Assembly (NCBI RefSeq): GCF_014898055.3
Contig: NW_023602073.1
Coordinates: forward strand, 19,019,784-19,083,783
Reading direction: 5' to 3'
DNA: 64,000 nt
DNA from: Talpa occidentalis
Taxonomy: Eukaryota > Chordata > Mammalia > Eulipotyphla > Talpidae
The position numbers and the translations under genes are program-made. This document shows positions 24,340 to 36,639 of the stretch, one piece after another. The notes beneath the pieces are model-generated. The model saw nothing but the letters and a program-made list of their open reading frames with translations, ran no database searches and was not told where the DNA came from. The stretch's first letter is position 1; every line of letters begins with the position of its first letter.

Positions 24340-25090
24340 CCCATCTCTCATCTGATAAATCTCTCCGCGGGGGACTCTCTCCAGCTTCTCCTTGTTACCG
24401 CTCTCCCAAGGAGCAGACCCTCACGGTTTTTCACTTCGATTACTGCGGTCATCTCATGATTGTCTCCCATTTTCCATTATCATTTTCTTCCAATTCACTG
24501 CAGCTAGAGTAAGTTCTAAATTCCAAATTCTATCATGTATCTACTTTAAATCACTCAGTGATTCTATTAGTATTTACATAAAACTCCTGAACATGAGCAA
24601 ATGTTGATATCAAAAGAAAAAAATATTTGAAAAATTCAGCAACAATAACTGATTTAACGTACTGGATAAATTCCCTATCACTTCTATATTTCACTAATTG
24701 AAGCCAAAATGAAATCAGGTTCTTTTTTTTTTTTTAATTTGGATATACTAGCCTTTATTGCAGTGAATGTCACCTCTAACACATTCAACGTTATCAAGCT
24801 ATTTAAACTTCTCTCATATGCCACTTTTCTTTTTTTCTTTTTGCCTCCAATCCTATCATGTTAAAGTTCTTATCTGAGATATCACTTCTAAGAACACATC
24901 CTCAGCCCCTGAGTTTTAGGTAATGCTCTGTCTGTATCCGTGTATCTCTCAATCATGTGACAACTTTTTGTTGTCTAAATCCCAAGATGGACTATAGTGT
25001 CTGTGAGGGGAAGGGTCACTGAAATTGTTTGCCATAGTTGCCCCAGAATTTAGCAGAGTGCCAATATGGTAGACACTCATATTCTATTTT
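24340..25090 (+). mobile_element. L2-like remnant
   Basis: Blocks at 24490-24580 (GAGTAAGTTCTAAATTCC) and 24860-25080 (GATATCACTTCTAAGAACAC, GACTATAGTGTCTGTGAGG, TTTAGCAGAGTGCCAATATG) resemble the ancient L2 3' end in order. Interrupted at 24601-24745 by a repeated segment also found at 23641. Confidence 0.4.
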
Positions 25091-26129
25091 TTCCCAAATA
25101 TTCTCTGAGCTTCCCTTCTATGTAAGCAGGACATGTGTAATTGACCACACTGCTGGAAGCTTCTGAATAGATATGACACTGGAAAAGGTGAATGAAATTT
25201 TAATCAAGAGAAGGTTATGGATGAAAACAAAATTTAAGTTTTTCTTTTAAAAAAACAAGCAATATTATTTGTTGCAATGGGACAGACAATAACAGAGAGA
25301 AGAGAAATAAGACTCTGAGATTACAGATGTGGTCAGGCAGAAAGCACACTGAAACAGATGTTTCCTTCATTTTTTTACTCCCAACAATCAGAAGCCAAAA
25401 CTTATAGAATGCACTGAACTTCACAACTCTAGTTTCTCCTGTTATACTGCCTTGATGAAGTTGGTAATTGGAAATAAAAACCAAAAATTCCACATGTAAA
25501 CACAACAAAGTACACCCCTTTAAAGCCTAACAGTTCTTAAATCACACTGGATCAGAACCCCAAGAATACAACTATTGCCATAATGATAAATCTTTGAATG
25601 ACTGATACTTTTATCTTTACCCAAGTGTAAGGGGTATTGTTACAGCTGCCATCATCCCACTGGACAGATAAGAACACTCAGGTGAATGACTTGTCTAAAG
25701 CCACAAAGCTACATACCAAAGCTGAACCTTCAAACTAAAACTAATCTGACCAAAGTAGATTCATCCACTTTGCTTCCTTCCCATGAATTGGGAACATGGA
25801 AACAGATTAACAGTAGGAAAGTATCACCATGCCAGAGTCACTCATCAATCAATCCCAAATGTTCCCAAATTTCAGAACCTATCTTGTCTCCTTATGGAAG
25901 TCATTGAAATTTATCTTGAGTTCTGAGCCTAACAATCTCCTGAAGCCTTAATAATCTGCTTGATAACTGAAGCTTTACTAGTTCCATGATTGGAATATAG
26001 CTGGGTATGTCTGCAATCAGTCTGCCAGAAAGGCTGAGAAAGTCCTGATAAATAATTCAAAAAACAAATGAAAAGCATATATTTATTTTATTTTATTTCT
26101 ATCTTCTGAACCAAAACATAAACTTCATT

Positions 26130-26275
26130 AATCCTTGAAACAACTCTATGATGTGGCAACTATTGTTAGGACTGTTTTACAGATGATAAAATTGAGGCAC
26201 AGAATGTTTAAGTAACTTGCCCAAAATTGCCTAGCTACTCAGTAGCATTTCTGGAACACAAAACTAGGAAGACTC
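26130..26275 (+). repeat. MIR SINE remnant
   Basis: GTTTTACAGATGATAAAATTG, GAGGCACAGAATGTTTAAGT and AACTTGCCCAAAATTGCCTA follow the conserved MIR core. Weaker MIR-like cores occur near 25640-25720, 27040-27085, 28145-28215 and 29640-29945. Confidence 0.65.
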
Positions 26276-26629
26276 TCAAAGATCTGTTGTCCACTCAAGT
26301 ACATAGTCAGAAATAGTTGAACTATTTCAGAATGAAAAGCTGAGAGCTATTGATTTAGTTAAGCATCAGCACTTGAATGGTATCTGAGTGAAGTATACAG
26401 ATGTCACCAGGAAATTTTTGAAACAAATTGGGTCAAAATGTCTGAGAAGGATTAACCAAGACTGCAGAGTAACAAACTGTTAATAATGTTGATATTTTCT
26501 TTGTTTGACAAATTGGCAGCATTTGACATTTCTTGGTCAAATTGTCTTTATCAATCTTGAAATGTTATTTGGGTTGAGTTCCATTTCACAAGGGAATAGA
26601 AAAGACAACAATGGAATAAAAACAAGAGA

Positions 26630-26894
26630 GGGCCTCTCTGGTGGCACAGGTGGTTGAGCGCAGAGTTGTGAGCTGTCTGCAGCCTCTGCAGTGCCGGTTC
26701 AATCCCTGCCAGCCTCGGGGCAACCCATATGGCGAGCAGACCTCTCCTGTCCACCCGCTGCTCCCCTCAGCAGTGTATTTTGGTTCTTTTGCCTGTTCTG
26801 TTCCCCGCTCCATCTCTGGTGAATCCTCCCACCCTCCCGCGCATCTGGCCTGTACCCTGGTTCTCGTATAAATAAAAAAAATCTTAAAAAAAAA
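26630..26894 (+). mobile_element. tRNA-derived SINE, type B
   Basis: GGGCCTCTCTGGTGGCACAG head, B box GGTTCAATCCC, tail TATAAATAAAAAAAATC-A(n). Flanked by AACAAGAGAG and AAAAAGAGAG. Confidence 0.9.
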
Positions 26895-27135
26895 GAGAGA
26901 GAGAAAGGTAATAGTTTCATGAAAGTAATACTAAATCAGAACAAAATAAGGAGTAGGTTTTATTACATTATTATGATTTGGTTCAATATAATTACATGTA
27001 TAATTTCATCCTTACAATACTCCTCTATGTATTTTATATTCCTATTTCACAGATAAGGAAACTGAGAACAGAACAGCTAAATATCTTTTTTTTTTTTTAC
27101 TGAATTAACATTGTATTAACATAATATATATGTTG

Positions 27136-27306
27136 GGGGCCTCCCTGATGGCGCAAGGGGTTAAGCACCACACTATGAAGCAATCCACAGCCTCTGCAGC
27201 ATGAGTTCGATCCCCAGCCCACCAGGGAGCTACCCACATACCCCAGTTCTTGTATAAATAAATAAATCTTTAAAACAAACAAAAAAATTAAAATAAAAAT
27301 AAAAAA
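27136..27306 (+). mobile_element. tRNA-derived SINE, type C, ~100-bp internal deletion
   Basis: The head runs to GGGAGCTACCCACATA at 27240 and then jumps straight to CCCCAGTTCTTGTATAAATA; the central block from the ATGGCGCAG motif to the CTGGCCTGTA motif is absent. Confidence 0.88.
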
Positions 27307-27314
27307 GCTTTTGA

Positions 27315-27581
27315 GGGTCTCCCTGGTGGTGCAAGGGGTTAAGACGCAACCCATGAAGCTATCTGTAGGCACTGCAGCACGAGTTCAATCCCCAGCCAGG
27401 GAGCTACCCACATGGCACAGCAGATCTCTCCTGTCTCACCCCCTGCTCCCCTCAGCAGTGTTATTTCAGTCAGTCTGCCTATTCTGTTCCCTACTCTGTC
27501 TCTGGTGATTCCTCTCACTCTCCACACCTCTGGCCTGTATCCCAGCTCTTGTATACATAAATAAATAAATCTTTAAAAAAA
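27315..27581 (+). mobile_element. tRNA-derived SINE, type C
   Basis: Complete copy placed 8 bases after the deleted copy: head GGGTCTCCCTGGTGGTGCAA, tail GTATACATAAATAAATAAATC-A(n). Confidence 0.9.
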
Positions 27582-27814
27582 GATAATATAAATGTTTCAG
27601 GCAGGCACCATTCAGAATCAGCAGATTGTACTATTACTACATTTAGTACTAAATGTACTATTACTACATTTAGTTCACTGCTAAAAGTGCAATTCTATCC
27701 TCATCATAACAATTTCTCCCTATTTACCCACTCCCCTCTCCCCTTTCCCTTCTAGTAACTAACTCGTCTTATAGTACAAAAGTTTGTTTTTTGTTTTATT
27801 TAGTGTATCTTTTT

Positions 27815-28060
27815 TTTAAAGATTTATTTATTTATGCATACAAGAATGGGGGTACAGGACAGAGGTGTGGGGAGCGGTGGTAAGAGGATTCACCAGAGAT
27901 AGTGGGGAGCAGAACAGGCTAACTGAAATACACTGCTGAGGGGAGCAGTTGGGAGACAGGAGAGGTCTGTTGCGCTGGCTGGGAATAGAACTCATGCTGC
28001 ATAGGCTGCAGATAGCTTCACAGTGCTGTGCTTAACCCTTGTGCCACCAGGAAGGCCCAC
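27815..28060 (-). mobile_element. tRNA-derived SINE, type C
   Basis: TSD TTTAGTGTATCTTTTT at 27799-27814 and 28061-28076. Tail GATTTATTTATTTATGCATAC, head CACCAGGAAGGCCC. Confidence 0.92.
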
Positions 28061-28493
28061 TTTAGTGTATCTTTTTGTTTGTTTTCTCTATATACCAATC
28101 TGAGTGCGATCAAAGATGTGATTGTATTTCTTTGGAGCAGTTAAATACCTTGACCAAGGTCATACAACTAGTTAGGATCGAGGCATGATTTGAACAAATG
28201 TTCTATGTAATATCTAGGCTTTAATAATATACTTGCCTTTGCTGTATATTTTGTTTTTACATTCTTTCTAAGTATTTAGACTGTAACTTTCAGTTTTTAA
28301 ATATGTGTTCTTATTGAAATAATAAATGCAAATGTTAAGACAAGTAGTTACTTATATATATTGCATCATGTAATATATAATATCAGCACAGTCCAAGGCT
28401 AAAATTTTTAACTTTGTTTTAGCTCATTTTAATAATTCTAAACATACACAAATATCTCAACTTCTTAATCTAACAATTTTAGCTATCTCTTGA

Positions 28494-28775
28494 TTTTTTT
28501 TTTAAGATTTATTTATTTATGCATACAAGAGCTGGGGTATAGACCAGAGAGGCGGGGGTTGGGGGGGGTGAGAGGATTCACCAGAGACAGAGTGGGGAAC
28601 AGAACAGGCAGACTGACTGAAATACACTGCTGAGGGGAGCAGCGGGCGAGACAGGAGAGGTCTGCTGCGCCATGTGGGTTGCTCTCTGGCAGGCTGGGGA
28701 TGGAAGTCGTACTGCAGAGGCTGTGGGATTGCCTCATAGTGCAGTGCTTAACCCCTTGCACAACCAGGGAGGCCC
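28494..28775 (-). mobile_element. tRNA-derived SINE, type C
   Basis: T run 28494-28503, GATTTATTTATTTATGCATAC, then head CAACCAGGGAGGCCC to 28775. CTCTTGAT/CTCTTAAT flanks are a weak TSD. Contains a G10 run near 28560. Confidence 0.9.
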
Positions 28776-31447
28776 TCTTAATGGTTCTTTAGCTGATACT
28801 GCCAGCTATCTTATTATTATCATTCTTCCAGTAATTATGGTAACTTTTATGATACACTCCGATTTCTGCACTTCGCTTCGGCACATTCGGAAGTATTCTT
28901 GTCTTTCTTGTTCTCCTTCTACCTCTCCTCCTATCAACCACCACCCAGCTGTTTGCAACAGTTAACTTTAACCTTGTCAAAACTGACCTCAGCTTAAAAT
29001 GGCTTATCAGAGAGATAAGAGAAAATCAAAGTTCTTCCCATGTGTCTGAGCATGTTTTCATCAATCTGAAACCTAAAGAAAATAGTCAATAAGCAAGAAA
29101 AATAAACAAAACAAAATAAATAAAAAATAAGAGCAACAAATAGTATCTGCCACTGTGTATGTGTGTATGTGTCACATAATACACATTTTGGTTATAATGA
29201 CTGATTTAAAATGTTTACAAAATGCATGTAGATTTTTTACATATTTTTACTATTTTGGTCATGGAAAATAGTCACATTCTAGTAATTTTGATCATAATCC
29301 TTTTGGGTAATTGTTTTAGGTTATATTTGCAATAACTAGTTTTTAAAAAAAAATTATTTTTAGCAATTTATCTTGGCCAACTACTCTGTTATGTTTGAAT
29401 TCATCACATTTTCCTCTAAAATCAAGCAATTTGTGAATTTTTAATTATGTATTTTTACTTAAGAAAACTGAGCATTGATGACATTTCCTTAGCTTAATTT
29501 ATCTTGCATAGACTAATGTATTCTTTTATTGGGACCAAACCAGTGATTCAAGGACTCAAAGCTTTTAAATTCACCTTAATTACTTACATCATTTAGGTCA
29601 TGGGTTAATATATCAGCTTTCTGTCTTAGCCCCCTGCTGTTAGAAATCTGGCTTGAGCATTAAACAAGTTTGGATCCAAAACCCATATCTACAACTTCCT
29701 TGCTAAATTACTTAATGCCTATACCCTTGCAATGCAGTCCATGAAAACAGTTAACATAGTGCTTGACACTAAAGGTTTAATAATATTGATAGTCATTATA
29801 ATTTCATTTGTGTGGGTTTTTGATAAATGTCTGTTCCTCCTTCTAGACTCGTCAATGAGGTCAGTTACTATTATCTAATAACTGTTAAATCTCTAGCAGA
29901 CAGTACAGTGCTTGGCACATAATTAGTAATTTTTATTTCAAAGATAATAATCTTAACTTCTACACCCTAAGACTATAACAACATAAATATTAGCAGCTCT
30001 TTTCAAATCACTTAGAATATAACTTCCAGTCAAAAGTTTTCTTCTTAGGATATCTGGAAGGAAGCTAACTAAAACTGATTAGTCTTTACTAATAACACTG
30101 CTAATGTTTATATTCAAAATGGCATGGGAAAGCTATTCACCTTGGATTGATTTTTTATTTGTTTGTCACTTAGTTCTTTCTTGGAGATGAGAAAGCATAT
30201 TATTTATTTAAAACAACATGATAGCATCCTTTGTCATTGTATTAAAATGTCCAAATCATAGAGATTATGATATAAATGGATATTGATCATATTATATTTA
30301 CATCACTTATTATTTTATTATAGCATTTTCTGTTTTATATTAGCATAAATATTAGTCATATTTAATAATTTTATAGTATATGTCCAGTTCAAAATTTGAT
30401 GTGATGAAAGGCTCTAAGGCTGCCTCACAGTGATAGTGTTAAAGTATAAAGTATAATGATAAACATCAGTCATAAATGGAAGATATTGCTAAAATAATTA
30501 TTCACTGAAAACTTTACATAATTTTTCTTTCATAATATGAGTATACTTTTGTTTGTAGATACTAATATTAAGGCCTTCATACACAGGGTAAAATAGAAGA
30601 AGGAATCTCAACATTTACAAAAGAATTTATATATTGTTAGGGATTCAACTGTTGAAAATTAAAATATTGTGCCTGGAATTCCAGCAAGTAAAATGAAATC
30701 AGCCTTTACCTCTGTTTTCACTGCTATGCAAAAAATCACTTTTGAGTTCTATTGACAGACATTTCTGACAAAGAAATGCTTTCCTAAGTGTGAAAACCTA
30801 ATAAGCATCATTAATCAACTTCATGGTTAATAACTTCAAATTTAAATGATATGAGGGCTTTTCATTTTGGGGGCCAAATAACTACAAAGATTTAAGGGAA
30901 AACAAGCTGGTCAGAGTGTAGAAAACTTATTTCTGTAATCTCTCTTAACAAAACCTTAAAAATACTCTAAATATCCATAATATCCAACTACAGAAAAATG
31001 TTGGAAAAAAAGACACAGCTATGCAGACATTAATGCTTATTTTTTGAAAAAATTTTAAAATAAAGCAAATTCTTGAAATTTAAAATTGACTGAAAGGAAA
31101 TAAGAACACTGATTTGGGCTGTGTTAAATTACATATACTCACAGAAAAGACTGAAAAGAAACAAATCAATATCACAATAGTGGCTGTTCTTGTGGTGTGG
31201 GTAACCTTTTCCTTTCTTTCATATATGTCTATGTTTCCTAAATAATCTATAATGATCTGTAATTTTTTTGTAGAATCTAAAAAGCCAAATAAAAAGAAAT
31301 GTTCTTCCTAAAATATATAATCTGTATCTGCACAGAATATTGAAATTTTATTATTTTCCATGACCATTTGATATTACCCTCATCTCTCTTCGGATCCTTC
31401 TGAGGCTTCTTTACGAACACGGTGTGTTCCTATATGCTTCCCTGCAG
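28776..31447. other. Upstream region of the olfactory receptor
   Basis: AT-rich, with MIR-like remnants near 29640-29945 and no open frame of note. Olfactory receptor promoters and 5' UTR exons usually lie within 1-10 kb upstream; none can be pinpointed by eye. Confidence 0.5.
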
Positions 31448-31470
31448 GCACGCACTGATTATCCATTGTC

Positions 31471-32391
31471 ATGACCAACCAGAGCTGCCACCAACAGTTC
31501 ATCTTGTTGGGATTCTCAGAAAGACCCTGGCTAGAACATATCCTCTTCGTGTTTGTCCTCATCTTCTACCTCGTGACCTTAGTTGGCAACATCGTCATTA
31601 TCTTAGTTTCCCGCCTGGACCCCAGCCTCCACACACCCATGTACTTCTTCCTCACCAACTTGTCCTTCCTAGATCTCTGCTTTACCACCAGTTCTATCCC
31701 CCAACTGCTTTTCAATTTAGGTGGCCCCGACAAGACCATTAGTTACACGGGCTGTGCCATCCAGCTCTTCATGTTCCTGGCATCAGGTGGCACAGAGTGT
31801 GTTCTCCTGGCAGTCATGGCCTACGACCGCTTCACTGCCATCTGCAAGCCTCTCCACTACTCTGTCATCATGCACCTTCAGCTCTGCTGGAATTTGGTGT
31901 CTGTGGCCTGGACTGTTGGGCTCCTCAACTCCCTGGTCATGTCTCCAGTGACCATAAAGCTACCACGATGTGGGAGATGCAGAGTGAAACATTTCCTGTG
32001 TGAGATGCCAGCTCTAATTAAAATTGCTTGTGTGGACACGGTGGTTGTGGAGAGCACTGTGTTCATTTTGTCGGTTATAATTGTCCTGGTGCCTCTGTCA
32101 CTTATCCTTGTCTCTTACTGCTACATCACCCTGGCAGTGCTGAAGATCAAGTCAACTGCTGGAAGAAGGAAGGCTTTCAACACGTGCAGCTCCCATCTCA
32201 CTGTGGTCTCCCTGTTTTATGGGAATATTATCTACATGTACATGCAACCGGGAAATAACTCTTCTCAGGACCAAGGGAAATTCCTTACCCTCTTCTACAA
32301 CTTGGTGACCCCCATGTTGAACCCTGTCATCTACACGCTGAGAAACAAGGATGTAAAGAATGCACTGAAGAAACTTGTGTCTAGCAAGTAA
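31471..32391 (+). CDS. Olfactory receptor, class II, family 2 (OR2W-like), intact
   Basis: A 306-codon open frame encodes a complete odorant receptor, a seven-helix rhodopsin-class GPCR that signals through Golf and cAMP in the cilia of olfactory neurons. Seen in the sequence: an N-glycosylation site at N3 (NQS); GN in helix 1 (residues 39-40); LHTPMYFFL at 53-61; C95 and C177, which should form the helix 3 to loop 2 disulfide; MAYDRFTAIC at 116-125, where the usual DRY is DRF; KAFNTCSSHL at 234-243 before helix 6; and PMLNPVIYTLRN at 281-292 ending helix 7. Length and intronless coding exon are normal for the family. The start is the only ATG giving a standard short N-terminus. The segments LVSVAWTVGLLNSLVMSPVT and SLFYGNIIYMYMQPG are closest, from memory, to the OR2W3/OR2W1 type; the exact orthologue is not established. 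No stop or frameshift is present. A CAG at 31445-31447 could be the acceptor of a 5' UTR intron. Confidence 0.95.
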   Translation: MTNQSCHQQFILLGFSERPWLEHILFVFVLIFYLVTLVGNIVIILVSRLDPSLHTPMYFFLTNLSFLDLCFTTSSIPQLLFNLGGPDKTISYTGCAIQLFMFLASGGTECVLLAVMAYDRFTAICKPLHYSVIMHLQLCWNLVSVAWTVGLLNSLVMSPVTIKLPRCGRCRVKHFLCEMPALIKIACVDTVVVESTVFILSVIIVLVPLSLILVSYCYITLAVLKIKSTAGRRKAFNTCSSHLTVVSLFYGNIIYMYMQPGNNSSQDQGKFLTLFYNLVTPMLNPVIYTLRNKDVKNALKKLVSSK

Positions 32392-35300
32392 GGTGACACG
32401 GACTTTGCCTAAGTTTGCTTCTCTGCTTAGTGAATAGAAGTAAGTCATTCTTGAGGTGAACTTCTAAAACCCATTTACATATTGCAACCTACCGAACAAA
32501 AGCCTCCAATGACAGAATTTTGGAATGTGTATTACAAAACTCCAAATACAGTCCTGCTGACTAGCTAGACCATAGGTAAAATATAATTTGCATGATATCT
32601 TAGGTCTTCACTTCAAGTTTGCCTTATTTCCAAGTTGGCCACATCTAATTAAAAATCCAACAAAACCACAAATCAATATTTCATTGCTGTGAATAGACTG
32701 ACTGATTTTATTATGTCCAAATAAAATAGGATACTCTTCTTTCTCAATGACATTCTGTGTAATTGTCATTTGTATCATGGCATTGAGCCAAGAGAGTGCC
32801 AAAGTACTTGTCTCCTGATATCTTTCAATTTTATTAGGTGGAGAAGATAGAGCATTAGCTTAGACATGTTCTATGTTATCATTTAAACTATGATAGCTCA
32901 ATATTGTTTCTCTGACCAGTTGCATTAAAATTATCTGACACATATTGCTGCTGTTATTTTTTATATAGAGATTCTCAAGTCTCAACCACTGGAGTCTGAT
33001 ATTTAGAAATTCAGGAAATATTTTGTGTTGTGTGGTTCTAGCAAAAATTGCAGTTTGAAAACAATCCACTCTGACTCCTTTCGGATTAGGAAATGTGTTT
33101 ATGGTGAAACATGGCATATGGCATGGCGACAAGTGTTTCATCAACAGACCACCTTAGCTCTTAGTAGAGCTAAGATTTTTAACAGAAGTGTTTGACTGTC
33201 TCAGCATGAATATAAATGTCCCTACTTTTTAAATACAAATTTTATTTAAAGGGATGTTAAAAGTAACAGTACAAAAACAAGTGCACACGCTATGGTGGGT
33301 GTAAGGATGTATGCAAACATGGTGATTGTGCAAAGTTACAAGGGATTAATTTTCACTTAGAAATAAACTGAAAGGTATTTGCTTACTGTAACTCATCTTA
33401 AGGACAAGGATCTTTTACTGGTGATTCCTTTAAATAGCTACTTTTCCAACTAAAATTTTCAAGTATACATTTCTTAACATAGTTTTGACATAGGCATAAA
33501 ATAAATTAGCCAAATAATTTTATTGTATTATTTTTTTTCTTATTGGAGATGTTTGGTTTTACCTATTTTCTTTTATTTTCTTTTTTAAGTTGAAGCAACA
33601 TTGTTTACAACACTGTATATGATGAATTAAAGGTTCAGGTTTATATTCTTCAGGGGTATGTGACCACCCACACCATCCACCAAGGGACCTATACTCCTCC
33701 ACACCATAGTTCACTGTTTTTAAAAAACATATTAAGTCACTATTACGGGCTAGATATCACATTAAATGATATCATTTTGCATGCAAACATAAAGGTAGTA
33801 AATGTTTATTTCTTAGAATAAACATGGATTCAGATATTTTCTTTTTCAAATTAGGTGTTTCTATCACTGGAGTTCCTCACTTTCCTCTCTATAATCACTC
33901 ACATCATAGAATTTAGTGTTTCGCTATTTCTTCTTATGCCAATTACCCACAAAACCAAATTCTGTGCTAAAAATTGATTCCAAATGTTAGAAAGGATTAC
34001 AAGAGTAATGGCATTTCCTGTCCATTGGGACTGAAGGCCCCAAGAGGAAGAATTTCTTTGTTCTCTTACATGTATTCAAAGTATCCTTTATCACTGAGAA
34101 AAAAAAGGTTGACATTTATATTAAATAAAATTATCAATTTGCTAGCTAGCAAGATGTTGCAAGTGTCATATAATTCCCTAAACATAGTAGGGGCTATTCA
34201 AGTTTCCTACATATGTCAGGTGCTATTTTGTTTTTTAGCATTATAACTAAGATATTCTACTATATTTTCCAACAGATTATCCTTGGAAGGTATAAAAATT
34301 ACTGGTTTTTGAATACTAATTTGGTAACCCATAAGCTTGTTAAAATATTTCTTTGGAGTTATAGTTCTTTACTTTTAAGTATATAACTATATTTGCTACA
34401 AATATTAATATTTTGTCACTTCTTTTCCAATATTTATAGCACTTATTTCTAGGCCTATCTGATTTTATTGGCTAATACTACCAGAATAAGGTTAATTAAT
34501 GTAGGCAATAATAACAGCTTTTTATGGCTTTTTTTTTTTTTTCCTAAAGACTTATTTAGGCATACAAGAGCTGGGGGTGGGTGGGTGAGAGGATTCACCA
34601 GAGACAGAGTGGGGAAAAGAACAGGCAGACTGACTGAAAAACACTGCTGAGGGGAGCAGCGGGTGAGACAGAAGAGGTCTGCTGTGCCATGTGGGTTTCT
34701 CCCTGGCCAGCCGGGGATTGAACTCGTGCTGCAGAGGCTGTGGATTGCTTCATAGTGCGGTGCTTAACCCCTTGTGCCACCAGGGAGGCCCTTTATGGCT
34801 TTTTTTAAGTAAAACTGAAGTTTGCTATTTTAGTAAATACTTATTTTTTTAATTAATACTATAAACAAGAGATGCTCACATACATAGCACTACTATACAT
34901 TTTTTCTATTTAAATAAGTCAGGAAATCAACTAAACAACTAACTCCACAATAAGGAGACTCTATAACCATAACCGTAGGTGCCGGTTGATAACATCCAAT
35001 GGGAAAACAAAGAGCAAACAGGTCTAACAACTGATAAAATCAATCAATCACATTAAGTGACTAGAATTGGGCTTTAACAATTCCAACTAAACTTTCCCAA
35101 AGAAAAGCACCAGTTGCTCAGATTTCATTTCTCATTTCTTGAGAAGAGAATCCTCTATATGTACCTATTAACTATAATAAAACAGTTATAAAGCAGGAAT
35201 AAGTTTTCCATAATGCTAACAGACTACAGTAAAATACAAAAATGATAAATCAATGGCTTATCTAATATTGAACAGGAAACTGAAACTACAAAATAATTCA

Positions 35301-36355
35301 GACACATATTCTACATTTCAACCATTAAAAATCTAGTGAAAGGAATAGACTTTAAAGTGTTATTTCTACAATTAAATGTAATTCTAGAGACACTGATAAT
35401 CTTATTAGTAGCGTGACTTTAAAAGACATATCAGATCTGTTCACTGAATAAGAATCAGCCCCACCTTCTTTTTAACTGATTCTGATACTGTTCTTTATTA
35501 ACATGTTCTATTTCTATGAGTTCCTTTTAATGATATCTTAAGTTTGGTGCTTATCTTACTTATTTTAAATCTTTCTCGCCTTTAATAAAAGTGGTTTGAT
35601 TTCTTTTAAGAGTACAAAAAAAGACATCATCAAACTGACCTTGAAGAAGATATATTTCATTGAATAATTCATGCTTTGACTGGATTGTGATGGTTTCAAA
35701 GACATCCACTATATAACAATATTCAAATTGAAGGGAGCATCAGAGGGGGAAAGCTGTAAAAACAGAAAAATAAGGAAATGCCGCATTAAGAAAGATATGC
35801 ATGAAAGTTTACACTTTATTCTGAAGTCAATATGCATGGCCAAAGAGGTTGAAACACAAGAGTAAACTGTCATTTTTTATATGTAAGGAAAATCTTCTCA
35901 TCCACATTCACAGTTTCACTTCTTACATCAATATCCACTTGTAGAGGATGTACATGTAACTTTTAATATATATAGACAGGATAATTTGCAATTATCCACC
36001 ACAATTAGAGTTCAGGTTTACAGAATATCAAATTATTAATTTATATTGATTAAGCAAAATGATTTTGAGAATTAGAATGCATAGAACATGGAATTAAGCA
36101 CTAGAATGAAGGATGCCTATACCAGAGGAGTTCAGATTTTAGTGTGGAATGTAGATAATTAAGAATTAATTAAAATGGGCATTGATCATTAATAATTAAT
36201 AGGTAGAAAGTGTTATAAGACTTCAAAAAAGAGAACAAATGGGGATTTTATGGTATTCATAAAACACATAATTTCTTACCAACATTGCCATTTTGATTCA
36301 ACATAGCATTGGAAGTTTTTTCCAGAACAATTAGCAAGAAAAAAAAAAATAAATG
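32392..36355. other. Region downstream of the olfactory receptor
   Basis: AT-rich, one SINE at 34535. 33590-33730 may be an old L1 or L1-like end. No coding motif. The 3' UTR extent of the receptor is not visible; I find no strong poly(A) signal close to the stop. Confidence 0.5.
34535..34791 (-). mobile_element. tRNA-derived SINE, type C
   Basis: TSD TTTATGGCTTTTTT at 34521-34534 and 34792-34805. Slightly shortened tail (CTTATTTAGGCATAC). Confidence 0.92.
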
Positions 36356-36630
36356 GGGTCTCCCTGGTGGTGCAGGCAGTTGAGCGCTGCACCGTGAAGC
36401 TGTCCACAGCCAATGCAGCACGGGTTCCATCCCAGCTGGCCAGCAAGAATCCCACATGGCGTGGGGGACCTCCCCTGTCTCGCCCGCTGCTCCCCTCAGC
36501 AGTCTATTTCGTTAGTCTGCCTGTTCTGTTCTCCACTCCGTCTCTGTTGAGTCCTCTCACGCTCCCACGCATCTGGCCTGCACCCCGGTTCTTGTATGAA
36601 CAAATAAATCTTCAAAAATAAATAAATAAA
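36356..36630 (+). mobile_element. tRNA-derived SINE, type B
   Basis: GGGTCTCCCTGGTGGTGCAG head, GTTGAGCGCTGC A-box region, tail TTGTATGAACAAATAAATC followed by AAAT repeats. Confidence 0.9.
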
Positions 36631-36639
36631 TGAATAAAT

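Noticed and set aside
31422..31742. 106-codon frame overlapping the olfactory receptor start
   Set aside because: Different frame of a verified receptor exon; no family match.
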